The notes under the pieces are model-generated. The model did not search any database and was not told the DNA's origin. It worked only from the letters and a program-made list of their open reading frames with translations. Of a stretch of DNA of 45,797 nt, positions 8,398-16,890 are shown in pieces. Every line of letters starts with the position of its first letter. Within the stretch, counting starts at the first letter, position 1. The stretch is from NCBI GenBank assembly GCA_913063125.1, contig CAJXZM010000027.1, positions 1 through 45,797 on the forward strand, read 5' to 3'. The translations under genes and the position numbers were made by a program. This DNA comes from an uncultured Gammaproteobacteria bacterium. GTDB taxonomy: Bacteria; Pseudomonadota; Gammaproteobacteria; Pseudomonadales; Ketobacteraceae.

Positions 8398-9696
8398 TCA
8401 ACGCTCTTCCGTAGGGCTCCTTTTTCTAACTGCAGCAATGCGAATTTCGTTATACATCTGTTTAAGGTAGCTTCGCTTTAGTCCAGCGCTGGTGTCTGGA
8501 TCTTGGTGTACTGCAAGCCGGTATATTTGATGGGAGAACCATGATACCTGTGCTTGCACATTCATCATCGAGATCAGTTTGTAGGGGCTATTAATGCCCA
8601 TTTTCCCATTTCCAAATTGTAATGTGTTTTCATAAGGGTGTAAGTGCTGAATATTTCCTTGAATTAATTTTCTTGGTAAATCGGGTTCTACACAGAATGG
8701 GCGGGCTAATCCGATGATGTCCACTTCACTATTCAACAGAGCTTCTCGCATGGTGTCTGCTGATCGAAACCCTCCAGTGACGGCAAAGGGCGTTTTTATT
8801 GCAGCGCGAATGGTTTTAGCATAATCTAAAAAATATGCCTCACGCTGCTTGGTGCTTTCTCGTTTTGTTTGGTTGGTGTCGTTTGGCGTATCAGTGGTAC
8901 CAAACATATTGGTTTGTTCGTAGGTGCCGCCAGAAATCTCCAATAGATCAATTTTTTCATGTTCAAGCATCTTCGCTACTTCAACACATTCAACTAATGT
9001 AAAACCACCTTTCTGGAAATCCGCTGAATTAAGTTTTACGGATATTGGAAATTCACTACCAACATTGTTTCGAACCGCTCTAACAACGTCTAGCAATAAA
9101 CGTGCTCGATTCTCAAGACTGCCGCCCCAGCGGTCGTTACGTTGGTTGACTACTGGAGAGAGAAATTCACTTATCAGATAGCCATGAGCTCCATGTATCT
9201 GTACACCGGCGAATCCAGAATTTTTTGCCCCTAGGGCAGTAACGCCGAAACGACGAATGATATCTTGAATATCATTTTCTGTTAGTGCACGAGGCTCAGC
9301 AAAATACCCCCCAAGTTTTAATTGCACGGGAGAAGGTGCCAACGGTGTTTTGGATACAATTTTGGCAACTTGTCTACCGGGGTGACTGATTTGCATCCAC
9401 ATCGGGTTGCCATTACTTTGGCCAGCCGTCGCCCAATGTCTAAGGTGTGGTTGGTCAGCGGAGCTTTCTACGCAAACATTTCCAGGTCGCTCAAGGTAAC
9501 GGGCATCTACCATCACGTTACCGGTAATAAGTAATCCTGCATCTCCCTCTGCCCAGCGTTGATATAATGTAGCATGGCGCTGTGTGGCTTGATCGTTATA
9601 ATCAGCCATACCTTCTGTCATGGCTGATTTAAGGATGCGATTGTTTAATGTGACGCCACAGGGGAGTGTGATCGCATCGTTTAGGGTGGTTGTCAT
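8398..9696 (-). CDS. NADH:flavin oxidoreductase, Old Yellow Enzyme family
   Basis: 432 residues. The TIM-barrel FMN enzyme signatures are clear: QISHPGRQ, VQIHGAHGYLISEF, NQRNDRWGGS and GLARPFCVEPDLP. The His/Gly pair in IHGAHGY matches the phenolic-ligand-binding residues of the OYE fold. About 380 residues would be usual; the last 40 or so form an extra Arg/Lys-rich tail. These enzymes reduce alpha,beta-unsaturated carbonyls or act as dienoyl-CoA-type reductases. No [4Fe-4S] cysteine cluster domain follows, so it is the single-domain kind rather than a 2,4-dienoyl-CoA reductase FadH. The start is less certain: the closest purine-rich site is about 17 bases away. Confidence 0.92.
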   Translation of the reverse strand: MTTTLNDAITLPCGVTLNNRILKSAMTEGMADYNDQATQRHATLYQRWAEGDAGLLITGNVMVDARYLERPGNVCVESSADQPHLRHWATAGQSNGNPMWMQISHPGRQVAKIVSKTPLAPSPVQLKLGGYFAEPRALTENDIQDIIRRFGVTALGAKNSGFAGVQIHGAHGYLISEFLSPVVNQRNDRWGGSLENRARLLLDVVRAVRNNVGSEFPISVKLNSADFQKGGFTLVECVEVAKMLEHEKIDLLEISGGTYEQTNMFGTTDTPNDTNQTKRESTKQREAYFLDYAKTIRAAIKTPFAVTGGFRSADTMREALLNSEVDIIGLARPFCVEPDLPRKLIQGNIQHLHPYENTLQFGNGKMGINSPYKLISMMNVQAQVSWFSHQIYRLAVHQDPDTSAGLKRSYLKQMYNEIRIAAVRKRSPTEER

Positions 9697-9976
9697 TATA
9701 TCTACTACGGTTACCTCTTCCGGTAAGGAAAAGCTTACAAAAGTGTGCCATGTTGTATATGGGCCAGCAATAACGCATTCGGGGATAAACTGTTGCTAGA
9801 AAAGAAACAATGCTTTGATGTCTATAGCCGCGTTTAATTGGATTGTGACTAAGTTTATGAAATATATGAAGATCTGGAGGGTAGGTTGTTTAAAATGAAT
9901 AATGTGGAATGTAATATGGTAGAAGGCGTGTAAAATAGAAACGTATTTTTATACTAATAAGGCAGTGGAAAACGTA
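9697..9976. other. Divergent intergenic region
   Basis: About 280 bases between the oxidoreductase (-) and the pentapeptide-repeat gene (+). It must hold promoters for both. It is AT-rich with TATACTAAT close to the right-hand gene, but no -35/-10 pair convinced me and I saw no ORF, repeat or RNA structure. Confidence 0.4.
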
Positions 9977-10576
9977 ATGGAAAATTTTGATAATGATGAT
10001 GAGTATCTATCTAAGCGATTTAACAATATAGATGCGTCAGGGAATAGCATTACGGATAAAGAATTTGAAGATTGTACCTTTACGGAGTGCGATTTTAGTG
10101 ACGTGTTATTTGATAAGTGTACCTTTATTGATTGTCATTTTGTCAAATGTAATCTAAGTGTTGCTAAGCTTTCTTACAGTAAATTCTCAGATGTCGTATT
10201 TGACGAGTGTAAAGTGATTGGGGTTGACTGGACAAAAGCAACGTGGCCAAACCTAACTACATTTGCACAAGTGAAATTTCATAAATCAATTCTTAATGAT
10301 TCTTCATTCTATGGTCTTGAAATGGGGGAGTTGGTTTTGGAGGATTGTAAGGTTCACGATGTAGATTTTAGGGAAGGCAATTTTAATGAAGCCGATTTTT
10401 CTGGCTCAGATTTCTTGCATAGTGTGTTTGGAAAGACAAATCTAGCATTGGCTAATTTTTCTGAATCAACAAATTACAGTATTGATGTCTATAACAACCG
10501 TATCAAAGGCGCGAAATTTTGTCGTTTCGAAGCAGTCAGTTTACTTGAAAGTCTAGAAATCGAATTAGTTGACTAG
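9977..10576 (+). CDS. Pentapeptide-repeat protein
   Basis: 199 residues from ATG 9977, with GGA seven bases upstream; a GTG at 9965 is the alternative but its spacing to AAGG is too short. The body is a run of A(D/N)LXX-type pentapeptides, with the central Phe/Leu/Val and polar positions easy to see (for example CTFTECDFSDVLFDKCTF and later NEADFSGSDFLHS). These fold into a right-handed quadrilateral beta helix. Cysteine is frequent in the repeats. Family members include DNA-mimic gyrase protectors (Qnr, MfpA), but most have no known function, and nothing here ties it to gyrase. No signal peptide, so cytoplasmic. Confidence 0.9.
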   Translation: MENFDNDDEYLSKRFNNIDASGNSITDKEFEDCTFTECDFSDVLFDKCTFIDCHFVKCNLSVAKLSYSKFSDVVFDECKVIGVDWTKATWPNLTTFAQVKFHKSILNDSSFYGLEMGELVLEDCKVHDVDFREGNFNEADFSGSDFLHSVFGKTNLALANFSESTNYSIDVYNNRIKGAKFCRFEAVSLLESLEIELVD

Positions 10577-10722
10577 GTATAGGGTAAAGACGTCGCGGTT
10601 TAGGGTGTTATTTGCGATAGGCTTGATGCTTGTCAATTAACGTTGGTTTAAGGGAAATCAGATCAAGGCTATACTCCCAACCAAGCATTTACCTAAATAA
10701 CAGTAGAAAAGTGATTCAGTTT

Positions 10723-11094
10723 ATGAAGAATAGCCAATATTTTTATCGCTCAGCCGTTTTTACGCGAAAGGATAATCAGGTGGCCTTGGCTGATATTCAT
10801 CAACCTACAAATATTAGCCCTTTGGATGACTGGATGGGGATTGTTGTATCGCTGGCGGATGGTAATCACACCATTGAGGAGCTTGTTAGCTATCTGAAGA
10901 AACATTACCCAATGCCACCGGAAAACCTAGAAAAAACGCTTCATTCTGTTCTTGAAAGGTTGATAGAGGGTGAAATTGTTCGGTTAACGGATGAAAAGGT
11001 CGAGCTTCCGTACTATTTGGCATCCCCGCTTGAAGAGCTTGATATTGAAAAAGCGAAGAAACTGATGAATGAAGATGGCTATCAAGTTCACTAA
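10723..11094 (+). CDS. Small PqqD-like winged-helix protein
   Basis: 124 residues from ATG 10723; an upstream TTG at 10630 would add 31 residues but has no better start site. The middle (WMGIVVSLADGNHTIEELV) followed by LEKTLHSVLERLIEGEIV has the hydrophobic pattern and length of the PqqD fold, a small winged-helix domain that binds RiPP precursor peptides. The C-terminal tail is acidic. I see no radical-SAM enzyme or precursor peptide nearby, so a RiPP role is not supported by the context. It follows the pentapeptide gene by 146 bases. The family call is tentative. Confidence 0.55.
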   Translation: MKNSQYFYRSAVFTRKDNQVALADIHQPTNISPLDDWMGIVVSLADGNHTIEELVSYLKKHYPMPPENLEKTLHSVLERLIEGEIVRLTDEKVELPYYLASPLEELDIEKAKKLMNEDGYQVH

Positions 11095-11115
11095 ACCATT
11101 TTTAGATATGTTTTT

Positions 11116-14100
11116 CTATAATTTAGTCGTCCAAGAGATAACTTCTTCGGAGGTTTCAAGCGTTTTACCCGCCCGGCTAAAGTCACTGCTAATGTGCCAA
11201 TCGCCGTTATATTGATATGCGCTGATGAGAGCGAAACCATCACCCGGGTAAAATATTGAGGACACCTGACATTGAAGGTTGTTTTTTCCTATGCTAAAAG
11301 CCTCCTTACTTGCGAAGTCGTTTGGATTTGAATTCGCAAAAGGGTAGGGAGAATACAGTCCGGAGCTGTGAATGGAATAGATACGTGTCTTAGTGGGTTG
11401 GGCTTTAGTCTTCGATGTTGAGCTAATGGTAAGATTAGTGGTTAAGTCAATAGTCGTTACGTTTGATACGTGTTCATCCCCGGACAAAAATATCAGGTTT
11501 TTAATGTCATTTAGGGCTATATATTCGAGTAATCTGTACATTGTTCTGGGGTAACCATCCCAGGCATCAGAATGAATTGCGCTGTAAGTGGCTGCGCTGT
11601 GTAATCGCCGGGGTAATAGCATGGAAGCAGATGAGATAAAGCGAGGCTTATCGTTATCAGATTTGGTTTTTTCTAACCAGTGTATAAACGCCTGAAATTG
11701 ATTGTCAGAAATTAACGTAGCCTCTATAAGTGGTTTTATCTGATGCAAATCATCATTATTCTTAATGCTACGTCCTTCGCGTTCAGTGCGGGTGTCTAGC
11801 ATAAAAAAATCAAAATCCTGCTGTTCAAAAGAATACCAAAGTGGAATGCCGTTGACGTCCGTACTGTTTGGGTGTGGTGTTTGATGCAAGTTTCGTTGGA
11901 AATTCAGATAGGATTTTTTCCCATATTCAAACAGATTAGCGTTGCCCATTGTTAACTCTGATCGGTCCCAGTTATCCACAATTTCATGGTCATCCAACAT
12001 CATAAAGCTTGGAAGGCGCCGGAAAACGGACTTGACAGCAGGTTGAGACAACCATTTGTGATAGGGCCGAGTGTATCGGTCATGACTATCGGTTGGGTCA
12101 AACAGTCCCGCACTGGCATCGGTATAAACTTGATCGCCCATGAGCACAATAAATTGAGGCACCAAATATTTTGGTGTAGAGGTGGCCTTTTTATCTAAAT
12201 GTTTTGCAAGTCGTTCATACGATGCATAGGCGAGTTTTTTGTCAAGAAGTCCAGCGGGGTATTGGCAAGCCGCGAGAGCGAATTGTGTTTGTTGGTTATG
12301 TTGTGAGTTTGGCCGCTTGGTCCATTGTATAATAGCGGATTCAAGATTGTCTTTGGGTTGTTTTAGGATGTTGTTAATGGATTGAATAAAATCATTGCCT
12401 AATATGTGTGATATTAGGTATTGGTAGATTTGTTGGGTTTCCGGCATAGCTTCGAAGTTTCTATACAGGAGATCCAATAAATTCTCGGGTAAGCATAGTG
12501 GGCATGATATTTCGTCCCAATTAATGTGCGGATCATCGATCAGTAGAGCTAATGCGCCATCTGCATTTTCAAAAATAGTCGTGACGACGAGTTCAGTTTT
12601 TATCCAGTTCTGTTGTATGGGAGATGCAAATTTCATGAATAGATTTTGGTGAAATGGGCCCTCAGAATCTGCTAGCTCCACCTTACTGCCATTAACATTG
12701 ACTGCGATAAAAATAATGAAATCTGGTCGCATTCTCTGGGGGTTTATACCTAAGCTAACGGCAATTTTATTTGATGTTGACAGTGATCCAATTACTGGTC
12801 CTGAATAAGGCGTTTCACAATGGAAACGCGGATGGTTTTCTGTTGAATCACACTTGGCCTCATGTTTTTTATCAAGAAAATCAGATATTTTATGAAAATT
12901 TATTATGGATTTTTTACCTATCAACGAATCCTGATGACCAAACCCTTGTAGTGTCTCTGTATGATAATCACAGCCAGCGGCTGTCATGGTTTGTTGCATT
13001 CGATTGAGAGTTGAGACATTTGAAAGGCCGTTTTCGCTTCCATGAATACTTAATGTTGGGAATTTCCAGAAATCTTGTAAATTTTCATTGGTTACGTATT
13101 CGTTTTCACCATATTTGTTGGTTATCTTGCCGTGGGTCGCGAAGTCAATCACTCGCGTTAACGTAGCTAAGTTGAGTGGGCCAAAAAAGTCGTTAATATT
13201 TTCTAGTGTTTCATTTGATAGGTTAGCGAGTGAAAATGAACGGCCGAATAGGACATCTATGCGGTGTCTTGTCGTTGTGAAATTCGTTTCCTTCCATGGT
13301 AGCGCTGGATTTTCAAGGTCAAATTCTTCGTCCGGATAAGGCAGTACTGAACATAGAAAATCAATGATGTTTTCTACGTTAGGTGCATTTTCGGTACGCC
13401 TAAATGTGTAGGCCTCCGATGGTATTATTTGTTGTAAGTAATTAAGGACATACGCTCTAAATATATTTTCAGGACTAAATACAACTTTAGGACCTATTTG
13501 GGACAGTACGACTTTATTGATTCTTTGGTGTAGTCGAACTCGTTGTTCGTAATACGGATGTTTTTTCTCTGGCGTTGATAAAATGGCCATGCTTAACATT
13601 GTGCTTCCCATGCAATGAGCGATGACGTCGACTTTATCTTTCTGAGTTTCCCTACAAATATGTTCGAAAGCGAGAGGGATGTCTTCAAATGCAACGTCTT
13701 CAAACGACCAGGGCAGGCTTGCACTTGGTAACGCGCTACTTGTACGTAAGTCTACCACCCAAACATCCCGGCCTTTGTTCCAAAAATACTGAGCTAGACT
13801 TGGCTTAAGTGTTGGGTGTGTAAACGTAGTTCCGCTAGCGCTATAGCCGTGGATCATGATGACAGGTGGTCGGGAGGACGCTGAGTTTTTATAGCGTGTT
13901 AATCGAACTGCAACCGGCGAAACTGTCGAGGCATGAGAGGCGCTTTTTATCTCTAGTGTGGTTATGACTGGCGCTGAGACACCAGCAATGTTCCGAGGGA
14001 GTCGGTTGATAATTGATTCTTGATGAGCGTCTGCTTTTCGGAAACTGCGAAAATGAATGTTGAAAATTGCTCGTAAAAAATAGCTAAAGAAACTTGCAGT

Positions 14101-16881
14101 ATCCATTAACGCCGTAGGTTGATCCTCTTGATCAACAATGCTTACTAAGGGTTTATCATAATGACTGGAGAAATTTGGATCGTATCGTAATATCTCGGTT
14201 CCTTTTCTGATGAAAAATTTTGAGGGCTGAATTCCTGGGAATTTTATAAGATGTAATTCTTCCAGCTGGCGAATGGGATTGCTTCGTCGAGTATATTGGA
14301 TTATTTTTGATCCCAATATGGGTATTCGAAGGGCATTTCTGTCAAATCCATCGATGTTTTTAGGCCAGCCACTTTCTGGTTTTTTCAGAGATAGATGATA
14401 ATCAAATGATCTCGATTCTCCTCCTCGAGAGCTTAGGGAGTAAAACGTTTTAAGCGATTTAGGGATATCTGTTTTTTGGTGGTTATTCTCTTTTATTTTG
14501 TTTTTGGCGGTTTTCCATAAGTCTCTAAACCCCCTGTTCCTTAACCAGGGCCAAAGTGTTCGAAGGACTCTTGTTAATGCTGTTGATGGTTTTCTAGGCA
14601 TTAAATGTAGTGAACCTGAAACGGAGCTGGTTAATAGTGAATGCTCGTCAAACGCTTTGTCATCAACACCTTTGTCGATTAATTGTTGCCAAGTATCGCG
14701 ACAAAATATACGTAATTGGCTATCTTGATTGTTAACGGTGAGTTTTCGGAAGTTGTTATGGGTGAAGTCTCTTATAGCAAATTCATTAAAGCGTAATGTA
14801 AGGTCAATAACGCAATGTATGGGGGCGTTATTGTTGTCAGTGAGGGTGATTTGACCTTTTAGACGTTCATTGATCTCTATGCGGGTTTCTTTTGTTTCTT
14901 TAATTGGGTTGCTATTTTTATATACTGGACGTTTTGTTTGTGGGGTAATATCGTATTTTGGCGCTTTATTAACATCTAATCCCCACTCTTTTTTAAGAAT
15001 ACTAATGGATCGAAAGGCTATCGCAGCAATGGTTAATGCTGGGTTTGCTTCTAATGCACTTGGTATAATTGAACCATCTAGAATAACAAGGCCTTCATGA
15101 GTTATATTTCCTTTTTCATTTTCTGAGGCATCGTATACCCTACCTATGTTATCAACAACGCCTAATTCGGATGTGTCGGCCATTGTGCAACCACCAAGAG
15201 GGTGAACAGTTATTAGTGTTCCATTTTTTGATCTTTTATTTTCTGGTGAAAAGTTGAACGGTAAATTCCATATTGGGTTTCTTAATATATCTCCGCCTGT
15301 ATTTGATTTTCTTATAAGTTTTTCTAATGCATTAATTTGAGTGGGAAAGACAGGGTTTTCAGATAATTTTGGCCAATGTACGTGAATGTTACCGTCACTT
15401 TTATTGCGATGCTCTCGATTGTTTGATGACCACCTTAATGACCCCTTTGCATCATCGTTACCCATTAATACAAAGACGGAGGTGTTGTTGATTTCCTTTG
15501 TATTAATGGCAAAGGGGTCTTTTTTTGGATTTCCTGAATGATGTGTTTCTTTGTCCGTTGTTGTCAGCATAGAGATGCTTTGAATAGAGGTCGTGATTTC
15601 TTCAAACAAACGCTGTAAAGGGCCAGGCACCGCTATTTCTTCAATTAAAATGGACTGGCTTGTCTCGTCACGTAGATCAATTAGGCTTGTAATGGCAGGG
15701 CCTATTTTGCGTTCGTCTGGTTGTATATGTTCATTGGCAACAGCATTTACAGGTTTTTTTTGATTATAGACTGCCGATAACATGTCACCATTTGAAGAAA
15801 ATTGTTTTCCTAGCTGTTTCGAAAATTTTAACGTAGGGCTTTGAGATCGCATAAGTATTTCAGCTGACCCTAACGTCCCAGCCGCAATAATGACTTTTTT
15901 TGCAGATAACGTTGTCACATCGCCTTCTTGTGTTTGCCGGTTTTTTTTTGTGGGAATAATCGATAGGAGCCACTTCTTCTTACTATTATTTTTACCAGGT
16001 GAGATGCAAAGAACGGTTGCTCCTGTATAAATTTCAACCCCTTTGCGCCAAGCATTTACAAGTAAATTGGTGTCTAAGGATTCTTTGGCGTTGTGATTAC
16101 ACCCCGTTGTACAGTCCCCGCAAAGGTTACAGGCATTTAGCATTACCCCGGAGTCATTCGTTTTGTCTTCCATCGCAATGGTGAGAGGGGCTGCTGAAAA
16201 AGATTTTGATTGTTGAGGGTTGCCTATATCTATGGCTAAATTTTTTAATGCCTGATGTTTTAATAGTGGTTGTTGTTGATGTTGTGAGTGACGTTCGATA
16301 GTGTTGTCGAGATGTGCATTTTTTGCCCCAAGTTTTTGCTTTGCTTCCTCGTAATAACCACTAGAAAGATTGTTTGGGCTGTTGTTTTGCAGTGAGGATG
16401 GCCATCGATTATCAAATACTGAAGCTTTTGCTTCTACCATAACGCCGGCGTTGATAAGAGAGCCTCCTCCTAACCCATTTGCGACGAGGGTGTTAAGACT
16501 GGGGCTGATATGAAGGTCGAATAACCCTTCATGCTTCTTTTTATAGTTTGTATTGTTTAGTGTTTTTTCGGTTGAATTTATTCGAATGTGAGCAGGGATT
16601 TCTGCCATACGAGATGGGAACATGCCGGGTAGATATTCACTACCTCGTTCCAAAAGGCATATACGGAGGGGTTCGTTATTATCGCTTAGACCGGAAAGTT
16701 CTGATGCCGCGATCGAACCTCCGTAACCACTACCGATGATGATGATGTCATAATCGTAACTCAAACTATCGGAATTACTGTCGTCAGAAGCGGAGGCCTG
16801 CTGTGTTACCTGTTTTGCAATTAGCGTTTCAAAACTTAGAGATATCCCGAGGGGCGATCGATCGTGCATAAAAAATGTCAA
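11116..16881 (-). CDS. GMC oxidoreductase / alpha-beta hydrolase / PhoD-like phosphatase fusion
   Basis: One open frame of 1921 residues. Near residues 43-60 lies a Rossmann FAD motif (DIIIIGSGYGGSIA). At about 249 is CNLCGDCTTGC, the cysteine motif seen in cholesterol-oxidase-like GMC enzymes, and near 562 HPLGGCTMAD opens the GMC C-terminal part. A linker follows to about residue 980. Next is an alpha/beta hydrolase with IMIHGYSASG near 1008 and the nucleophile elbow IAHCMGS near 1087. The last third is a PhoD-like metallophosphatase with VLMGDQVYTD near 1580, DDHEIVDNW, LDTRTER and SGDEHVS near 1799. GMC-hydrolase fusions occur in bacteria; the added PhoD part is unusual. It has no clear signal peptide. 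The start is TTG 16881; ATG 16869 is the alternative. It starts nine bases after a sensor kinase on the same strand, so the two are probably co-transcribed. A role in oxidising and hydrolysing a sterol- or ester-like compound is inference. Confidence 0.9.
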   Translation of the reverse strand: MTFFMHDRSPLGISLSFETLIAKQVTQQASASDDSNSDSLSYDYDIIIIGSGYGGSIAASELSGLSDNNEPLRICLLERGSEYLPGMFPSRMAEIPAHIRINSTEKTLNNTNYKKKHEGLFDLHISPSLNTLVANGLGGGSLINAGVMVEAKASVFDNRWPSSLQNNSPNNLSSGYYEEAKQKLGAKNAHLDNTIERHSQHQQQPLLKHQALKNLAIDIGNPQQSKSFSAAPLTIAMEDKTNDSGVMLNACNLCGDCTTGCNHNAKESLDTNLLVNAWRKGVEIYTGATVLCISPGKNNSKKKWLLSIIPTKKNRQTQEGDVTTLSAKKVIIAAGTLGSAEILMRSQSPTLKFSKQLGKQFSSNGDMLSAVYNQKKPVNAVANEHIQPDERKIGPAITSLIDLRDETSQSILIEEIAVPGPLQRLFEEITTSIQSISMLTTTDKETHHSGNPKKDPFAINTKEINNTSVFVLMGNDDAKGSLRWSSNNREHRNKSDGNIHVHWPKLSENPVFPTQINALEKLIRKSNTGGDILRNPIWNLPFNFSPENKRSKNGTLITVHPLGGCTMADTSELGVVDNIGRVYDASENEKGNITHEGLVILDGSIIPSALEANPALTIAAIAFRSISILKKEWGLDVNKAPKYDITPQTKRPVYKNSNPIKETKETRIEINERLKGQITLTDNNNAPIHCVIDLTLRFNEFAIRDFTHNNFRKLTVNNQDSQLRIFCRDTWQQLIDKGVDDKAFDEHSLLTSSVSGSLHLMPRKPSTALTRVLRTLWPWLRNRGFRDLWKTAKNKIKENNHQKTDIPKSLKTFYSLSSRGGESRSFDYHLSLKKPESGWPKNIDGFDRNALRIPILGSKIIQYTRRSNPIRQLEELHLIKFPGIQPSKFFIRKGTEILRYDPNFSSHYDKPLVSIVDQEDQPTALMDTASFFSYFLRAIFNIHFRSFRKADAHQESIINRLPRNIAGVSAPVITTLEIKSASHASTVSPVAVRLTRYKNSASSRPPVIMIHGYSASGTTFTHPTLKPSLAQYFWNKGRDVWVVDLRTSSALPSASLPWSFEDVAFEDIPLAFEHICRETQKDKVDVIAHCMGSTMLSMAILSTPEKKHPYYEQRVRLHQRINKVVLSQIGPKVVFSPENIFRAYVLNYLQQIIPSEAYTFRRTENAPNVENIIDFLCSVLPYPDEEFDLENPALPWKETNFTTTRHRIDVLFGRSFSLANLSNETLENINDFFGPLNLATLTRVIDFATHGKITNKYGENEYVTNENLQDFWKFPTLSIHGSENGLSNVSTLNRMQQTMTAAGCDYHTETLQGFGHQDSLIGKKSIINFHKISDFLDKKHEAKCDSTENHPRFHCETPYSGPVIGSLSTSNKIAVSLGINPQRMRPDFIIFIAVNVNGSKVELADSEGPFHQNLFMKFASPIQQNWIKTELVVTTIFENADGALALLIDDPHINWDEISCPLCLPENLLDLLYRNFEAMPETQQIYQYLISHILGNDFIQSINNILKQPKDNLESAIIQWTKRPNSQHNQQTQFALAACQYPAGLLDKKLAYASYERLAKHLDKKATSTPKYLVPQFIVLMGDQVYTDASAGLFDPTDSHDRYTRPYHKWLSQPAVKSVFRRLPSFMMLDDHEIVDNWDRSELTMGNANLFEYGKKSYLNFQRNLHQTPHPNSTDVNGIPLWYSFEQQDFDFFMLDTRTEREGRSIKNNDDLHQIKPLIEATLISDNQFQAFIHWLEKTKSDNDKPRFISSASMLLPRRLHSAATYSAIHSDAWDGYPRTMYRLLEYIALNDIKNLIFLSGDEHVSNVTTIDLTTNLTISSTSKTKAQPTKTRIYSIHSSGLYSPYPFANSNPNDFASKEAFSIGKNNLQCQVSSIFYPGDGFALISAYQYNGDWHISSDFSRAGKTLETSEEVISWTTKL

Positions 16882-16890
16882 CCGTAAGTA

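Noticed and set aside
10630-10722. N-terminal extension of the PqqD-like protein from TTG 10630
   Set aside because: No ribosome binding site; the extension lacks similarity to the domain.
12400-15500. Several + strand ORFs inside the GMC fusion gene
   Set aside because: They are shadows of the long minus-strand frame, without starts or domains of their own.
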